The notes beneath the pieces are model-generated. The model was not told the origin of the DNA, ran no database searches, and was given only the letters and a program-made list of their open reading frames with translations. From Bacteroides sp. SM23_62_1 (GTDB lineage Bacteria; Bacteroidota; Bacteroidia; Bacteroidales; SM23-62): a stretch of 37,069 nt of DNA. Position numbers and translations under genes: made by a program. The stretch covers positions 1-37,069 of the forward strand of contig LJUQ01000011.1 of the NCBI GenBank assembly GCA_001304505.1. Reading direction: 5' to 3'. Shown piece by piece: positions 14,407-25,318 of the stretch. Position 1 is the stretch's first letter, and each line of letters starts with the position of its first letter.

Positions 14407-17400
14407 TCACACCAATGCAGGTTCAATCCATTTCACTGCTTTGTCATATCCCTTTTCGGCAGCGAATTCCCTTGCCTGATGCATGAACGCCTGAAGTCTC
14501 ATATCTATAGCCGTGTCTTCCTGTCCGTCATAAGCAATACTGACATAAGGGATATTTTCATGATCTCTTTTAAACTGGTCGGAGACAGCTGTAACAACAG
14601 TACCGGGCATACATGTGAAGGGAAGAATATTAGCAATACCCGATATTCCTGTTTTGGCCAGTGAAACGGATGTTCCCAGGTTAAGGGCGGGATCGCCATC
14701 ATAATGCCTGTGTATATAAGGATCGCATGATTCAAGCATCTCGTGTAATTCAATTTCCCTTTCCTCATCATACCAACCATGAATAGCTTGCTGTAACTTC
14801 TTTGCTGCCGTTTTCTGTGCGATATCCTGGATCTTTGATTTCATTAATCCCTTATAATCATTCTTCCACAGACTGTCACGGGTGTAACGGTAAGTTGAAT
14901 AACTCAACCATTCACCAAAAGGTGCGATCCATGTTTCAGCTCCGAATTTTTCAAGCCTGTCAACCAAAAAACCACTGCAGAAGGGATTATCACGCATGAA
15001 TATTTCTCCAACGACTGCTATAACTGGTTTTCTTTTTCCGTTCTTCATCGGGATTTCCAGGAATCTCTGTGCAGCTTTCTTCATCACTTCCGTGATGTCT
15101 TTGGCTCCCCGTTCGACCGATGCGACGATATCGGCAAGTCCTTGTTTATATATCTGATCCGTTGATCCCGGATTCAGCTCATAAGGTCTCCGTTCCTGTT
15201 TCAGTTTTCTCAGAAGATCAACAGCAACAATTCCCTTCCATGCAGCATACCGGAATTTAGTGCCCTGTCCACCGGAAAGGGCTGCATAGGAGGTATCATT
15301 ACTGGGCGAAATGATTCTAACATCCTTATACCCCAGTTTATTGAACAGAATGCTTTGAAACTTATTATATTGTCCGAACCGGCAAGGACCATTATGGTCC
15401 GGCATAAAGAAGCTCAATTTCTTTGGATCAGATCCCGGTTCCATTATTTTTTTAAGGAAACTCCCCGTAGTACATATCATCGGGAAACATTCCCTGGACG
15501 ATGTATATTTCCTGCCCAGTTCAAGATCTTTCTCATTCTGCATGGGAAGGACATCTGCATTAACTCCGCAATATCTTGAGGCTGCTGCTACTACATAGGC
15601 TGCATCACACATATACGGAAAATACATAATACGGTCCTTCTCAGGTGTTGCCACAAGTCCCCTTGGCCTGAAAATCTCCCGTTGATCCTTATGCGTTAAT
15701 CGTGAACCTTTCAAACTATCAAGAAATGCCTCATACCTGGTGATCATACCCGCATCGGCACTGTGCTCGTCAATTTCTATCTCAAGGTAGGGTTTGCCTG
15801 CCATTTCTTCATGGACAAAATGTGAGAGAAATGAGTCCGGGCCACACCGGAAATTCCCCATATAAACGGCATGAAGCCGCTTATCTCTTGCAATGATCCT
15901 GGAAGCAGCCAGGATTCTTTGTCCGTTAGGCCAGTACATCTGACGGTAATCCTGTGTGATATGTTCACTTGCCAGTGGAAGGAAATCAATAGGTATGGGT
16001 AAGACATCCTGGTTGATTAACTTATCCACCATGCTCAGGTTCAATGCAGGATCTCCGGTATTATACTGTCTGCCCATAATCACCAGGCATTCCTTATCAT
16101 CCGGGAGATTTTCCATCACTTCCTGACCCCGTAGTTCCACTTTCCGCTCAAAGGCAACCTGGATCTGATCGGCTTTTTCAATGGCAAGGACAACTTTTTT
16201 TCGTGGTATTTGGAATTTTTCCCACATGAAATCTGACATCTCCTTATTAAGAACCTTCCCGAAGTACCTGAAATTCAGGGTGGGGATCAGGAGTTTTTCG
16301 CGTGCATCTTCCTTAAGCGCGGCCTTTACCATGAAAGGATAGGTCTGTATCCAGGGACAATTACAGTTATTGGTTGGATTTCCTTTCTCAGCTTTGGTAT
16401 TAATAATGAACGGAGTAAATATAAAATCAACCTCCTTTTCGAGCAGGTCATAAATATGTCCGTGCATAACCTCAACAGGAAAACATGTTTCTGCTACCAG
16501 CATATCAAGGGATTTCTTGATAATCTGGTTATCCGTTTCCGCAGATAGTACAACACGGAATCCCAACTCCTCAAAAAATGTCCTCCAGAATGGGAACTGC
16601 TGATAGTACAGGGTTAATGCTCTGGGGATACCGATGGTTATTCTCTCATCTTTTTCCTGTTCCTTATAATCCCCCATTAACATTTCCAACCTTTCATCAA
16701 AGTAATTTGGTATCCCCTGTCCTTTCCCCTTGCGTTCATCCAGTTCATATTTCTCACACCGGCCTCCATAATACAGGGGCTTATTTTCACCTTCTATCCT
16801 CACCCTCCTGATTTCACATTGATTGGAGCATGCCTTACAGGTAAATTTATCAACCTTATATGGAATTTTGCTGATGTCAAAACCTTTGAACCTTGTATGG
16901 ATATTATTTTCCTTTACATATTCCCTTGCCAGTATTGCTGAACCAATGGCACCCGTTACATCAAAATGGGGTGGTACATAAATCTTCTTTCCTGTCACTT
17001 TTTCGAATGCTGCCACGACAGCCTTATTATTTGTAACTCCACCCTGGAAGAAAATATGATTTCCGATTCTCTTTTTCCTGACTACTTTCTGGATATAATT
17101 CTGAACGATGGAATAGGCAAGGCCACCTACTAGGTCTTCTTTTTTTGCACCTTTCTGCTGATATGAGTTCAGGTCAGATTCCATGAATACCGTACAGCGG
17201 TCACCCAGTGCAGCAGGTTTCTTTGCCTGGAGAGCCAGCTCTCCAAATTCACCTATGATGCTGATATCAAGTTTTTCTGCCTGTTCCTCGAGGAATGAAC
17301 CGGTCCCGGCAGCACATACCTTATTCATCTCAAAATCAACAACCACACCATTATCAATGCTGATATATTTTGAATCCTGCCCACCGATCTCGAATATGGT

Positions 17401-18684
17401 GTCTACCTCTTTATCATAGGCAATTGCTGCAGTAGCCTGGGCAGTGATCTCATTACGGATAACATCAGCTCCAACAAAATCACCGGTAAGATAGCGACCT
17501 GAGCCTGTAGTTCCGGCAGCTTTCACAATGACCTTATCGCCAACCTCTTCAGATATTTCTGACATCCCGCGCCGGATCGCCTCAAGAGGTTTACTGGCAG
17601 TGGGAAGATACCGTCGTGCAACAACCTGGTTATCATCATCAATCAGAACCACGTTCGTACTTAATGATCCAACATCTAACCCGAGATAAACATTTACTTT
17701 TTCAACCCCGTCAGGGATCAGCCTGACATCCTTATTATATTCAGCTTCAGTTTCTTTCAGGGGTTCCTGATGCTTTCCCTCTGCCTTACCGCTTGCAAGA
17801 TAGTTATCCAGCCCATCCAATCCTTTAAATACAGCCTTCTTTTCTGAGCTTGTAGAAAGGGTATGAAATACCGCTCCGATTGCACCCATGGATGCATAGT
17901 GTTCCGGAATGATCAGTTCTTTCTCTCCTGCTCCGAGTATTTCTCTGAAAGCCCTTACCATGCCAACATTCGCTGCAACACCACCCTGAAAAACAACCGG
18001 AAATTCAAGTTTCTTGCCCCTGGCTAGTGAACTGATAAAATTCCTTGCTACAGCAAAGCACAATCCTGCAACAATATCATGAACCGGCGTGGCTATCTGC
18101 TGTAAATGGATCATATCACTCTTGGCAAAAACACTGCACCTGCCTGCAATACGCGGTGGATCAAGCGATTTTAATGCAAGCTCACCAAACTCTCTCTCAA
18201 TAGAAACACCGATTCTTTTTGCCTGCTGATCAAGAAAAGAACCTGTGCCAGCTGCACATATTGTATTTAATTGAAAATCTGAAAGTTTGGATGATTCACT
18301 TTCCAGGCTGTTCATGAAAATCAACTTTGAATCCTCTCCTCCCATTTCGATAATGGTCCTTGCTTCCGGATAAAGTTTTGATACAGATGCTGATTGGGAG
18401 ATAATCTCATTTACAAAATGTCCGCCGATTAACTCCGATGCAAGTTTACCACCGGTACCCGTAAGGGATAAGGTGGTGACTTTGTAAGCATTGTATTTTG
18501 CGGTTACTTCCCAGAGAACTTCATGGAGCCTGTGGAATGGTTTACCATGACAAAAATCATATCGGTTTTCCATAATCTTCCCATGATCATTTATGATTAC
18601 TGTGTTCACTGAGATGGATCCGATATCAATCCCCAGATGTATCCTGCCTTCTTCTGTCATTTTATCTTTTCCTTTTCCGGACAT
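14407..18684 (-). CDS. 2-hydroxyacyl-CoA dehydratase activase, large fused form
   Basis: A very large (1425-aa) member of the BadF/BadG/BcrA/BcrD-HgdC ATPase family. Two activase domains lie in tandem, each with a DxGS phosphate loop (GIDIGSISVN and GLDVGSLSTN). Each also has a CAAGTGSFL motif and a second Cys (GRCSVFAKSD and DRCTVFMESD), the two cysteines that hold a bridging [4Fe-4S] in HgdC. A Cys cluster CKACSNQCEIRRV...GGRCEKY follows. Next comes a DUF2229-type domain (IGIPRALTLYYQQFPFW) and an HgdB-like C-terminal half. ATP-driven electron transfer to a radical dehydratase is the known family role; the fused form's partner is unknown. ATG 18684 was chosen over 18735. ATG 18660 is also possible. 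Confidence 0.9.
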   Translation of the reverse strand: MSGKGKDKMTEEGRIHLGIDIGSISVNTVIINDHGKIMENRYDFCHGKPFHRLHEVLWEVTAKYNAYKVTTLSLTGTGGKLASELIGGHFVNEIISQSASVSKLYPEARTIIEMGGEDSKLIFMNSLESESSKLSDFQLNTICAAGTGSFLDQQAKRIGVSIEREFGELALKSLDPPRIAGRCSVFAKSDMIHLQQIATPVHDIVAGLCFAVARNFISSLARGKKLEFPVVFQGGVAANVGMVRAFREILGAGEKELIIPEHYASMGAIGAVFHTLSTSSEKKAVFKGLDGLDNYLASGKAEGKHQEPLKETEAEYNKDVRLIPDGVEKVNVYLGLDVGSLSTNVVLIDDDNQVVARRYLPTASKPLEAIRRGMSEISEEVGDKVIVKAAGTTGSGRYLTGDFVGADVIRNEITAQATAAIAYDKEVDTIFEIGGQDSKYISIDNGVVVDFEMNKVCAAGTGSFLEEQAEKLDISIIGEFGELALQAKKPAALGDRCTVFMESDLNSYQQKGAKKEDLVGGLAYSIVQNYIQKVVRKKRIGNHIFFQGGVTNNKAVVAAFEKVTGKKIYVPPHFDVTGAIGSAILAREYVKENNIHTRFKGFDISKIPYKVDKFTCKACSNQCEIRRVRIEGENKPLYYGGRCEKYELDERKGKGQGIPNYFDERLEMLMGDYKEQEKDERITIGIPRALTLYYQQFPFWRTFFEELGFRVVLSAETDNQIIKKSLDMLVAETCFPVEVMHGHIYDLLEKEVDFIFTPFIINTKAEKGNPTNNCNCPWIQTYPFMVKAALKEDAREKLLIPTLNFRYFGKVLNKEMSDFMWEKFQIPRKKVVLAIEKADQIQVAFERKVELRGQEVMENLPDDKECLVIMGRQYNTGDPALNLSMVDKLINQDVLPIPIDFLPLASEHITQDYRQMYWPNGQRILAASRIIARDKRLHAVYMGNFRCGPDSFLSHFVHEEMAGKPYLEIEIDEHSADAGMITRYEAFLDSLKGSRLTHKDQREIFRPRGLVATPEKDRIMYFPYMCDAAYVVAAASRYCGVNADVLPMQNEKDLELGRKYTSSRECFPMICTTGSFLKKIMEPGSDPKKLSFFMPDHNGPCRFGQYNKFQSILFNKLGYKDVRIISPSNDTSYAALSGGQGTKFRYAAWKGIVAVDLLRKLKQERRPYELNPGSTDQIYKQGLADIVASVERGAKDITEVMKKAAQRFLEIPMKNGKRKPVIAVVGEIFMRDNPFCSGFLVDRLEKFGAETWIAPFGEWLSYSTYRYTRDSLWKNDYKGLMKSKIQDIAQKTAAKKLQQAIHGWYDEEREIELHEMLESCDPYIHRHYDGDPALNLGTSVSLAKTGISGIANILPFTCMPGTVVTAVSDQFKRDHENIPYVSIAYDGQEDTAIDMRLQAFMHQAREFAAEKGYDKAVKWIEPALV

Positions 18685-18845
18685 ATTGAGATAGTTTAAA
18701 ATATTTGACTGAAAAAATGAAGACACAAATAACACATAAAATCAGTCAATCTCCAGATTTTAACTCCGTTTTTTAAATTATTTTTAATTAGTCCAAATAA
18801 CAAGCTTGTTCCTCTTTCAAATGTATAATTTTTTTTTTATTCCTC

Positions 18846-18920
18846 TGGCTAAAGCCAATGTCAATTGATCCATTATCCTGCGACATTGTTTCTTCCGTCC
18901 CGATAGCTATCGGGATGGAA
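18846..18920. repeat. REP-like palindromes in a 400-bp gene-free gap
   Basis: The gap of about 460 bp between the activase and lepA holds no credible gene. It contains TGGCT-AA-AGCCA (18846-18857) and a perfect 16-bp palindrome CCCGATAGCTATCGGG (about 18899-18914), which extends imperfectly to about 34 bp with CTTCC/GGAAG arms. A third hairpin, CTGCC-GGCT-GGCAG, is at 19059-19072. Such palindromes are typical of dispersed repetitive elements. No transposase is present in the window. Confidence 0.6.
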
Positions 18921-19148
18921 GAAGTTCTAAATTTCTTTCCCACTACAAGGATGCTCGAAAAATACTGGCATCCGCCTCAGGTTTATTGCCTGTATTTCAG
19001 CCGCTGCTTTCCCTCCTACCTGTTTCCACCGGATTGCTTCACTTATCAGGATTCCAGGCTGCCGGCTGGCAGGAGTCCGACTTTATTTATTCAGTTTACT
19101 CCGTTCCTGGATAAACAATCTCACTGAACCTGCTATTTTTTCTCACAC

Positions 19149-20936
19149 TCAATCAAGTTTTAATACTGCGAGAAAGGCCGATTGAGGTACTTCAACATTT
19201 CCGATCTGGCGCATACGCTTTTTACCTTTTTTCTGTTTTTCAAGAAGTTTTCTCTTCCTGGTTATGTCACCTCCATAACATTTAGCAGTGACATCTTTTC
19301 TGAGTGCCCGTACAGTTTCACGTGCGATGATCTTTGATCCGATAGCTGCCTGAATGGCTATCTCAAATTGTTGGCGTGGTATCAATTCTTTCAGCTTTAC
19401 GCAGATCCTTCTGCCAAAATCATATGCATGATCACGATGAATAAGTGTTGAAAGGGCATCAACCATTTCACCATTGAGGAGGATATCCAGTCTTACAAGG
19501 TTTGCTTTCTTATGTCCGGATGGATAATAATCAAAAGATGCATATCCTCTTGAGATGCTCTTCAGTTTATCATAAAAATCAAATACTATTTCTGCGAGTG
19601 GCATCTCAAATGTAACCTCCACCCTGTCAGTAGTAAGATACACCTGGTTTTTCAAAGTCCCTCTTTTGTCCAGGCATAATTTCATAATTGCCCCCACATA
19701 TTCTGCCTGGGAAATAACCTGGGCATTAATATAAGGCTCTTCAATATAGTCTATATTTGTTGGTTCGGGCATTCCTGAAGGGTTATGCACTTCAATAATG
19801 TAACCTTTTGTTGTATGGACAAGAAAAGAGACATTCGGAACAGTAGTAACTACATCCATATCGAATTCTCTGTCCAGTCTTTCCTGTACAATCTCCATAT
19901 GCAAAAGTCCCAGGAAACCACAACGGAATCCAAAGCCCAGTGCTGCGGATGATTCCGGCTCAAATGCCAGGGATGCATCATTCAGTTTCAGCTTTTCAAG
20001 AGAGGACCGTAGTTCTTCATAATCATCCGCATCAACAGGATAAACACCCGCAAAAACCATGGGTTTTACATCCTTAAATCCCTCAATGGCTGCTTCACAG
20101 GCAGGATTAACATGCGTAATCGTATCACCAACCTTTACTTCAAGCGAATTCTTAATCCCGGAGATAATATACCCGACATCTCCCGCCTGTAAGATATCTC
20201 TTGGCTGATAATTCAATCTGAGAATACCAATCTCTTCAGCATAATATTTTTTTCCTGTCGCAACAAATTTTACGAAATCATTTTTCCTGATAGACCCGTT
20301 GAATATTCGAAAATATGCGAAAATCCCCCGGAAAGAATTAAATACAGAATCAAAGATCAGGGCTTCAAGTGGTTTGTATGGATCTCCGGAAGGAGGAGGA
20401 ATTCTTTTCACTATCTCACGGAGGATAATATCAACCCCCATCCCTGTTTTCCCACTCGCGAGTATGATATCATCCTGGGTACACCCAATTAAGTCAATGA
20501 TTTGCTCGGTAACTTCATCCTGCCTGGCAGCTTCAAGATCCATTTTATTCAATACAGGAATAACCTCCAGGTTATGATCGAGTGCAAGGTAGAGATTGGA
20601 TATGGTCTGTGCCTGTATTCCCTGTGATGCATCCACAACAAGGAGAGCTCCTTCACAGGCAGCTATAGCCCTTGATACCTCATATGAAAAATCGACATGA
20701 CCGGGAGTATCAATCAGATTAAGGATATATTTTCTCCCCTCATATTCATAGTCCATCTGTACCGCATGACTTTTAATTGTAATCCCTCTCTCCCGCTCCA
20801 GGTCCATACTATCCAGGACCTGCTCTTTCATCTCCCTGTCCGAAATGGTATGGGTGATTTCCAGTAATCGGTCAGCCAGTGTACTTTTTCCGTGATCAAT
20901 ATGTGCAATGATACAGAAGTTCCTGATATTTTCCAT
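19149..20936 (-). CDS. lepA: Elongation factor 4 (back-translocating GTPase LepA)
   Basis: Ribosome-associated translational GTPase that can reverse translocation and affects initiation or biogenesis. From ATG 20936 it has 595 aa, the normal length. G1 is [10 protein letters not shown]3 DTPGHVDF and G4 NKMD. The LepA-specific C-terminal domain ([36 protein letters not shown]) is complete. The frame stays open upstream to 21095, but those 53 codons are translated repeat-like [21 protein letters not shown] matches the family start, and a second ATG at 20948 would add only MNNS. Confidence 0.97.
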   Translation of the reverse strand: MENIRNFCIIAHIDHGKSTLADRLLEITHTISDREMKEQVLDSMDLERERGITIKSHAVQMDYEYEGRKYILNLIDTPGHVDFSYEVSRAIAACEGALLVVDASQGIQAQTISNLYLALDHNLEVIPVLNKMDLEAARQDEVTEQIIDLIGCTQDDIILASGKTGMGVDIILREIVKRIPPPSGDPYKPLEALIFDSVFNSFRGIFAYFRIFNGSIRKNDFVKFVATGKKYYAEEIGILRLNYQPRDILQAGDVGYIISGIKNSLEVKVGDTITHVNPACEAAIEGFKDVKPMVFAGVYPVDADDYEELRSSLEKLKLNDASLAFEPESSAALGFGFRCGFLGLLHMEIVQERLDREFDMDVVTTVPNVSFLVHTTKGYIIEVHNPSGMPEPTNIDYIEEPYINAQVISQAEYVGAIMKLCLDKRGTLKNQVYLTTDRVEVTFEMPLAEIVFDFYDKLKSISRGYASFDYYPSGHKKANLVRLDILLNGEMVDALSTLIHRDHAYDFGRRICVKLKELIPRQQFEIAIQAAIGSKIIARETVRALRKDVTAKCYGGDITRKRKLLEKQKKGKKRMRQIGNVEVPQSAFLAVLKLD

Positions 20937-20964
20937 TGAATTATTCATCCTGAAAATCGAGGTA

Positions 20965-20972
20965 CAAAGATA
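20965..20972 (-). promoter_or_regulatory. Probable -7 box for lepA
   Basis: On the minus strand TATCTTTG is an exact TAnnTTTG match, 28 bp upstream of the lepA ATG. I see no TTTG at the right distance for a -33 box, so the call is tentative. Confidence 0.35.
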
Positions 20973-21017
20973 GAAAAGGAAAGGAATGTTTGTTAATAAA
21001 ATTAAAATTAGAAAATT

Positions 21018-21113
21018 CGAAAGAGCAGAATCCGGAAATCGAAGGAAGAAAAATCGAGATAGCGAAAGTCGAAAACCGAAGTAAATCCGAAACAAGAAAA
21101 CCGAAACTCTATG
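21018..21113. repeat. Low-complexity CGAAA-word tract
   Basis: Within the gap between lepA and the groEL terminator the + strand iterates short purine words around CGAAA: TTCGAAAG, AATCGAAGG, AATCGAGA, GCGAAAGTCGAAAACCGAAG, ATCCGAAAC and ACCGAAAC. There is no fixed period. A second tract of the same word family is at 26684-26816. Confidence 0.6.
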
Positions 21114-21144
21114 ATTTTCAACCCAAACACCTCACCCATACTTC

Positions 21145-21160
21145 CGCCCCTTTAGGGGCG
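21145..21160. repeat. Short GC hairpin
   Basis: CGCCCC-TTTA-GGGGCG, a perfect 6-bp stem in an otherwise AT-rich gap. No T-run follows on either strand, so it looks like a small dispersed palindrome rather than a terminator. Confidence 0.5.
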
Positions 21161-21198
21161 ATACTTCAAATAAATCCGGAAACCTGAAATGGCTCGTG

Positions 21199-21235
21199 TT
21201 AAAAAAAGCCCCACTTTATTTCTAAAGTGAGGCTT
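21199..21235 (-). terminator. Intrinsic terminator of groES-groEL
   Basis: AAGCCCCACTTTA (21206-21218) pairs with TAAAGTGAGGCTT (21223-21235), 13 bp with one mismatch and a 4-base loop. On the minus strand it is followed by a T-run of seven. It sits 23 bp after the groEL stop. Confidence 0.88.
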
Positions 21236-21258
21236 GAGATTATATTGATGATATAGAA

Positions 21259-22902
<1,644 letters not shown>

Positions 22903-22928
22903 TTAAGTTATTGAATTTGATTATGTTC

Positions 22929-23207
22929 TTAAATGATTGCTAGTATATCGGATTGCCTCATGATGAGATAATCTTTACCATCAATGGTAAGTTCAGTTCC
23001 GGAATATTTACCATATAGAACTACATCCCCTACTTTTACTTCCATCTTCTCATCCTTTGTCCCGGGACCAACAGCAATAATATTTCCCTTCTGAGGTTTT
23101 TCCTTGGCGGTATCAGGAATAATAATGCCTGATGAGGTTTTTTCTTCAGCTGCCAGAGGTTCAATTAAAACCCTGTCAGCAAGAGGCTTAATCTTTATAT
23201 TTCCCAT
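22929..23207 (-). CDS. groES: Co-chaperonin GroES (Hsp10)
   Basis: Seven-subunit lid of the GroEL chamber. The 92 aa show [34 protein letters not shown], with the mobile loop between residues of about 18-32, and [25 protein letters not shown]. It is the first gene of groES-groEL. In the 274 bp upstream I find no CIRCE element (TTAGCACTC with its inverted copy), so HrcA control is not supported. No strong Bacteroidetes promoter could be placed with confidence either. Confidence 0.98.
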   Translation of the reverse strand: MGNIKIKPLADRVLIEPLAAEEKTSSGIIIPDTAKEKPQKGNIIAVGPGTKDEKMEVKVGDVVLYGKYSGTELTIDGKDYLIMRQSDILAII

Positions 23208-23403
23208 GATAAATTTATTTTAGTGGTTAAACAAATTTTCAGATATGCTTTCCCTTTTCACATTTTATGCCAAATCCTGAAATTGCAGTTTATACTGACA
23301 TTTTAAGACATAATTACATGGGAGAATATTCATATAAATTTATGTTGACTTGGTTAATCTACTGTTTATCTGAATTTTAAATAATTATGCCATCCGGATA
23401 GAG

Positions 23404-23445
23404 GAAAAAAAGAAGTGTCAGGATGTCATGTTATCCGACACTTCC
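23404..23445 (-). terminator. Intrinsic terminator after secG
   Basis: GAAGTGTCAGGAT (23412-23424) and ATCCGACACTTCC (23433-23445) pair with one bulged A and an 8-base loop. On the minus strand the stem is followed by a run of seven T. It separates the lptE-TPR-secG transcript from groES-groEL. Confidence 0.82.
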
Positions 23446-23481
23446 TAGAATCAGTATTATTTGTATATGTAATGATCCTGT

Positions 23482-23832
23482 TTATTCTGCCTGGCTCCCA
23501 TCATCACTCCCACCATTATCCGGCGTGGCGGAGGGAAAAGTTGGAATGGCATTCGGATCAATAACATTTTGTATCTGATCCTCAATAACAGATCTCTCTT
23601 GCTCTTGGGCCCTGGGAATCACGATACTGCCAAGAACACAAAGGAGCATGAGGGCAACAGCCAGTGTCCAGGTTGATTTTTCAAGAAAATCTGTTGTTCT
23701 CCTTACTCCCATGATCTGCGTGGATCCCTGAAAATTTGCTGCAAGACCTCCTCCTTTGGAATTCTGAACCAGTACGATAAGGATTAATAAAACACAAATG
23801 ATTAATACAATCACAGAAATTAATACATACAT
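23482..23832 (-). CDS. secG: Preprotein translocase subunit SecG
   Basis: Small inner-membrane subunit of SecYEG that aids protein export. The 116 aa have TM1 at about 1-22 (YVLISVIVLIICVLLILIVLVQ), then the hallmark NSKGGGLAANF loop with TDFLEKSTW, and TM2 at about 54-74. The C-terminal tail of about 40 residues is rich in Asp, Pro and Ser, which is usual for Bacteroidetes SecG and absent in Escherichia coli. It starts 5 bp after the stop of the upstream TPR gene. A terminator lies 37 bp downstream. Confidence 0.95.
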   Translation of the reverse strand: MYVLISVIVLIICVLLILIVLVQNSKGGGLAANFQGSTQIMGVRRTTDFLEKSTWTLAVALMLLCVLGSIVIPRAQEQERSVIEDQIQNVIDPNAIPTFPSATPDNGGSDDGSQAE

Positions 23833-23837
23833 TGCTC

Positions 23838-24491
23838 TTAAGAATTTGGATTATCTTTTAATTGCCTGATTTTATTAATTTGAGTCGCAAAGTAACTACT
23901 TTTTTCCGGATATTTCAAACTTAGCTTTTCATAGGCATGAATGGCCCTGGTATAGTATCCCTGCTTAACATATATCTCTGCCAGCGTTTCTGTCATCAAA
24001 TGGTCATCAGTTATTAAAAATGCTTCAGATATATCTTCCTGATCTTCAGATTTATCTTTTTGTGGTATAATAGAGGGTTGGGCTTTTATAAATTTATCAA
24101 TCAGTTCGTTTTCTTTCATTCTTCTCGTATCTTCGTCAGATTTCCCTGATCCTTCCGGTGTAGCCTGATCAAGATGATCAAACCAGTTTGTAAAGCTTAA
24201 CAGACCTGTAACAGATGAAATATCACCTTTTTCCTCCTTGTCCAGTTCCTCACTGGATGACAGATCATTTATCAGGTAATATAAAATTGTACGGTCGCCT
24301 GCATGTGCCGAAGCAAATCGAAGGGATTCAGAGAACTTCAGGCTTTTTATATTATGGTGATTCTTAACATTTAAAAGATGGGCTGTTTGAAAATAAGGAT
24401 AGTCACTGGTCAGCTTTTCAATACCTCCCAGCGTATCCCCGTTAAGCTTTTCCGGCTGTCTAATATAGGATATGATATCTTCTCCGGTCAT
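23838..24491 (-). CDS. TPR-containing protein in the lptE-secG cluster
   Basis: A 217-aa cytosolic protein of undefined function. The N-terminal half contains DYPYFQTAHLLNVKNHHN, a motif I associate with a conserved Bacteroidetes protein that occurs in this gene position. The C-terminal part (about 165-205) reads as TPR-like helices, LAEIYVKQGYYTRAIHAYEKLSLKYPEKSSYFATQI. No signal peptide or TM segment is seen. It lies between lptE and secG on one probable transcript, suggesting a link to envelope biogenesis by context only. Confidence 0.75.
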   Translation of the reverse strand: MTGEDIISYIRQPEKLNGDTLGGIEKLTSDYPYFQTAHLLNVKNHHNIKSLKFSESLRFASAHAGDRTILYYLINDLSSSEELDKEEKGDISSVTGLLSFTNWFDHLDQATPEGSGKSDEDTRRMKENELIDKFIKAQPSIIPQKDKSEDQEDISEAFLITDDHLMTETLAEIYVKQGYYTRAIHAYEKLSLKYPEKSSYFATQINKIRQLKDNPNS

Positions 24492-24545
24492 TAGTAATCG
24501 ATGTCTTTCCCTCTACCTTTTTTACTATTTACTTCCTCTTTTTTC

Positions 24546-24585
24546 CCTTTATCTTTTATCTTTTTCCTTTTATCTTTTATCTTTA
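24546..24585. repeat. Pyrimidine-rich near-duplicate (CTTTTATCTTTTATC words)
   Basis: CCTTTATCTTTTATC followed by TTTTTCC, then CCTTTTATCTTTTATC: two near-identical copies of about 20 bp head to tail. They lie within a longer pyrimidine tract filling the lptE-TPR gap (24492-24597). On the transcribed minus strand this is AAAGATAAAAGATAAAAGG, purine-rich and directly ahead of the TPR gene start region. Confidence 0.65.
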
Positions 24586-24597
24586 ACTTTCCACTTC

Positions 24598-25107
24598 CTA
24601 CCAGTTAACAAAGGCTCTGTTAAAAATATCTTCGACAATCAGCTTAACAATGGTTTCTGACAATTCAGCCTCTACCTCCTGGAAACTGCTCCTGCTGTCA
24701 TAATCCTGGTATTGTGTAAAAGTCTCGTTAAAATTTTGCTCCGGATCATTTGAATTCGTATATTTTATTCTGACAGAAATGGTAAATCTGTTGAGCGTAG
24801 CCAGATCATTTCCGGATATTGCTACCGGCCTTTGTCCATCGTAAATTCTTATTTCACCCTCAAAATTGGCATCGGCAACCCCATTTATCAACATTAACCT
24901 TGTCTGCCTCTGAATAAAATCTTTCAATTCATCGGTAAATATCTGGGCAAGGGTAGGTGGAGCCAGGTTTGACCTATCCTGAAAGTATTGCACGGATACC
25001 GTACTCAGATTACCAGTACTAGCTCCAGAAAATGAATAGCTGACTTTACATGAGGAAACTGAAGCAGTTAGAAATAATAAAATAATCAATAACCTGGTGA
25101 GTGACAT
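24598..25107 (-). CDS. lptE: LPS-assembly lipoprotein LptE
   Basis: Outer-membrane lipoprotein that plugs the LptD barrel in LPS export. From ATG 25107 the product is 169 aa with a lipoprotein signal peptide and lipobox SVSSC (Cys20). The first mature segment CKVSYSFSGAST and the following SVQYFQDRSNLAPPTLAQIFTDELKDF are typical of Bacteroidetes LptE, as is the C-terminal VEDIFNRAFVNW. The frame extends upstream to 25152, but those 15 codons precede the signal peptide and are not supported. It lies downstream of a sigma-54 activator gene, with 211 bp between. Confidence 0.9.
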   Translation of the reverse strand: MSLTRLLIILLFLTASVSSCKVSYSFSGASTGNLSTVSVQYFQDRSNLAPPTLAQIFTDELKDFIQRQTRLMLINGVADANFEGEIRIYDGQRPVAISGNDLATLNRFTISVRIKYTNSNDPEQNFNETFTQYQDYDSRSSFQEVEAELSETIVKLIVEDIFNRAFVNW

Positions 25108-25318
25108 CTTATTTGTATAATCCGGGCACAAAAATAACGAGTTATTAAACATACTATTGTCTTATATCCAGGACAAAATATATAATTCATTCTTACTTTT
25201 CATGCAAATACCAACCACATTACATCTTGTTATTAGACTGAATCAATGTTGATTGCAATGTGCAAACCATAGTTATTTCAAAGAAAATGAAATCCAAAAA
25301 ATTAAATTATATCATTTT

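Noticed and set aside
18858-19127. 89-codon open frame in the activase-lepA gap
   Set aside because: It begins inside palindromic repeat DNA, has odd composition (many Cys, Phe, Pro) and no domain or promoter support.
20937-21095. 53-codon N-terminal extension of lepA
   Set aside because: It is translated CGAAA-type repeat and AT-rich spacer; the LepA family starts at [18 protein letters not shown].
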